64,000 nt of DNA, taken from contig CM057136.1 of the NCBI GenBank assembly GCA_029964075.1, forward strand, positions 3,906,001 to 3,970,000, in the 5' to 3' direction. The translations under genes were made by a program, and so were the position numbers. The notes under the pieces were generated by a model. The model did not search any database and was not told the DNA's origin. It saw only the letters and a program-made list of their open reading frames with translations. The DNA is from Patiria pectinifera. Taxonomy: Eukaryota > Echinodermata > Asteroidea > Valvatida > Asterinidae. Of the stretch, positions 61,101 through 64,000 are shown one piece after another. Positions within the stretch are counted from its first letter, which is position 1. The number at the start of each line of letters is the position of its first letter.

Positions 61101-64000
61101 TTCACGTTCATTTCGAATGGTTTCTACGTACGCTTACTAACGTTACACCAAAACATGATAAAGCAATGACAGTGCAATGATACAGTGGTCAGGCAATCTG
61201 ATACAGATGCAAACGTTTAAAAGTGCACTTTGCATAATAACAAACGGAAATACTTACCTACACGGCGACACCAATATTTTCCCAGCCAACTCTTGTTCAC
61301 ACCTAAGTTTGACCAACCAAAGCGCGTCCCAAAACATGCATTTTCCACAACTCAAACCATTTCGGAACTGAGTACCAAAGCAACACATTGATACTTACCT
61401 TGTGTTGGACTGAGGAAACGGCTGTTCCGTTGCAACGCTTAGCGTTTTTGAGACTCATAGACTTGATCTGATGCAAGTTACCTAGCCTGACCCCCACATC
61501 GTCATACACTGACATTCATCGTTGGCGATGGTTGTCTCTGACGCGTTATTATGCGAATCCTAAGTGCCCCTGAAATAGCTGATCGGGTGGCATTTGCTGG
61601 ATGATAATTTCGTCGGGGAAAGCACACATAACGCTCAACCCAGTAAACAGCACTCTAGCCAACCAGGCAAAATAGCGATCGACGGAGGAGCACACAACTC
61701 ACAAGTACACCCAGCTACAGCATTGAGCATGCACGCTGTATGGATTTACGTCACATGCTTAATGTCACCACGTTGGGCAGATGAGATTGAAAGCTGGATG
61801 GCGATGAGACACTGCACTTAAGACTACATGCGTGTTACATCCTTAAACTACTCAGCTTCGTATAGTCAAACCACAACTAAAAACACGTAAAGGCAACACA
61901 TGCCAAAGATTGCTACGTGTTGAACCGAGTTCCTAGCAATTAGAAGTAGACTTACAGAATTAACCTGTGATCACTTACAGCTTGCCAAGACTGTAAATTG
62001 TTGCAGACCAGTTCAACTAAGCAGGTTTATCTTAGCAGGTGCAGCAAGCAAGCAACCACGACTCGTTGGTTCATTAATCAAAACATTGGAAAGTAAAGTC
62101 CTGTAGAACTGCATGCCCATTTTATGACGACACACGGAAGTGTTCGTGTTAACGCCAGATACCAACCAGGCCCGCAGACATAATACGTGCACCACCGCCC
62201 CTCTTGTTGCCAACTGTCATGTCAGTTCATCGATGTCACGTATATGTCAACAGACGGAAATCAAATTCGTGACATTCTGCATATTTTATCAGCGAAATCT
62301 TGATTGGTGTTAAAAATGTCTTTGACGAGCTTCGCAAGCAATGAACATTGACAACAGGTGGGCCTACTCCAGATCCGAAGAGCCCTGATATTTGTAACCA
62401 TCTGAAGACATACATGTAGAAACGATCACCCCTTGACATTAAAAACTGCACAACAGTGGTTGTTGACACCGCACTTTTGAACTCCTAAGGGTTTTTTCTC
62501 GGCTACCTTTACAGTAAAACTTTCTTCTACTGCTCATACAATCTTGTATCATCATAAACCGTTCACCTGCTCTTTTGAAACACCTACTTGTTCAAAGATG
62601 CAGGTGCTAAGAACAATGACGTCAGTATGACGTCATATGCAGCTTGAAGGTTGCAAACATCGGCGAAGGCTTGGAGGGTTACGAAAATGTCAACCCTCGA
62701 TGTGCCGCCATAACTATAACAACATCGTCATCACAGCACACACACGGCTGTTGTTGTGAGGCTATTTCAACGAGGTCGTGTGATATCTCGAATGTGTCAA
62801 TTTACAATCGATACAGGTTGGAGTCTGTGGAGAGCAAAGGTCTTAGCCCTATATAGATGGTTCCACGTGACTGTAAATTGTAACATTGGGTTTGACGATG
62901 ATACTTGCAAGTCGGTTGAAAGTTTCACGGTAAATCAGTATGGACCGGATCTCATACCACGGGACGAGGAAACAGAATCATTCAATACCAGGTCCTAAAA
63001 GACAAAGGGAGTTACTTTAATTTTTTTTTGGGGGGGGAGGGGGGAGGGGGGGGGGAAATATTGAAAATCATCACAACTCAAGTCCAACTAGATATAGCAA
63101 TTCTCAAGTTTTAAATGGACACTATACAATATCAAAGTCATTAAATCGTTTGATTTATTGAAACGGCTACTGGATTGAAATTCAATAATAATGCGTTCCC
63201 CTTTATTGTTACCTTTGATAATAACAGTAGTTTTCCCTGACTGGTTAAGTAAATATTTAAAAGTAATAACATTAGGAAATCATATATATTTATTATGACT
63301 AGTTTTTCAAAATATAAAGAAATGTCCTTGACAATTCAACCGAGGATGAATTCCCTCGCGTGCTTCGATATCAATGGCAAATTTTCTTCATCACCAAGTT
63401 TAATTTTGCTTTAATGTTTTTTCCCCCTCAAAACCCGTCCGGAGCTTACCCCAAATATTTTCACAACTGCATCCCTCGCCTCGACCGGTTGGAGTGCCTT
63501 CATTGCCCGGGGCAAGTAGAAGAAAAACCGCGGCTGGGGTTTTGGAACGGAAAGCCGGCGCGGAAATAGCCCCTCCATCCCAGCAGCCGCTCGCGCTCGG
63601 CTGAAATAAATTTGTTGATTTTGGGGTCATGGCGACCACTTGTCCTTCCCTTCACGACATTCATCTGTTCCTGGATAGGTCGGAGAGGGGAGAGGTTTTA
63701 AAGGCAGATTAGAGTTTTAAAAAATCATCCGTTTTGTGGATCGCACTATATGGCTGCAGCACTCAGATGTTCAACTTACATGAATCACAACCAAGTTTGG
63801 AATAACATTATTTAAAATGGGATTAGAAACTTGCTCAACATCATTCACTAATCCGTGGCTTTCAAAAAACAGTAAATGAACATTGCAACACTGCACTTCT
63901 TCATTGTTAGGTAACATTTCGACCCTATAAAAATTGTGATAAATGTACATGTTACATAACTGAATAAAAGTCAAAGAGTTTTCTCCTTTGGTTCTCACAA
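58184..64000. other. intergenic, no gene recognised
   Basis: Contains a C10 tract followed by A10 at 60301-60336, a T9 then G-rich run at 63021-63055, and a G/C- and CpG-rich patch at about 63430-63600 (GAAAGCCGGCGCGGAA, CAGCCGCTCGCGCTCGG). An ATG in good context follows at about 63629 (GTCATGGCG), heading a 23-codon frame. This could be a promoter and first exon of a plus-strand gene leaving the window, but there is no homology to support it. Confidence 0.35.

Noticed and set aside
1..64000. CRISPR arrays, operons, bacterial ribosome binding sites, intact tRNA or rRNA genes
   Set aside because: The sequence is eukaryotic and no regularly spaced identical repeats, cloverleaf or rRNA segments were seen.

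Overview
This window is gene-poor nuclear DNA from an animal: about 60% A+T, spliceosomal introns, no operons and few long open frames. The one recognisable gene and the repeat content (many short palindromic DNA-transposon relics, a LINE fragment, a SINE-like repeat with AGCGCTT motifs) fit a marine invertebrate deuterostome such as an echinoderm, hemichordate or lancelet. That taxonomic placement is inference.

Layout. From 1 to about 31.3 kb I find no gene I can defend. This stretch holds transposon relics at 3.5, 7.1-7.5, 10.8-11.7, 14.5, 21.9, 23.8-24.2, 26.4-26.9 and 30.35 kb, a LINE 3' fragment at 25.2-25.55 kb, small tandem repeats and many homopolymeric G/C tracts. From 31.3 to 44.5 kb, on the minus strand, lies a gene for a synaptotagmin-15-like protein. 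Five coding exons (the C2A/C2B part plus an acidic/basic linker exon) and a membrane-anchor exon join in frame across consistent splice phases, and a candidate further 5' exon completes the transmembrane segment. The model is about 440 residues with the short start or 492 with the extra exon. Its introns contain several transposon relics. From 44.5 to 64 kb there is again no recognisable gene: a 186-bp tandem duplication, a SINE-like repeat, more hairpin elements and a few coding-like stretches that I cannot assign.

The synaptotagmin has two C2 domains whose calcium-coordinating aspartates are largely replaced, so it is predicted to be a calcium-independent membrane-trafficking protein, as is known for SYT15. 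No multi-gene system is visible. The most unusual items are a perfect match to the metazoan histone mRNA 3' stem-loop inside a small inverted-repeat element at 21.9 kb, a 471-bp near-palindrome with a perfect 9-bp target duplication, a (CT)10 microsatellite acting as the polypyrimidine tract of a SYT15 exon, and repeated T9-then-G homopolymer junctions.
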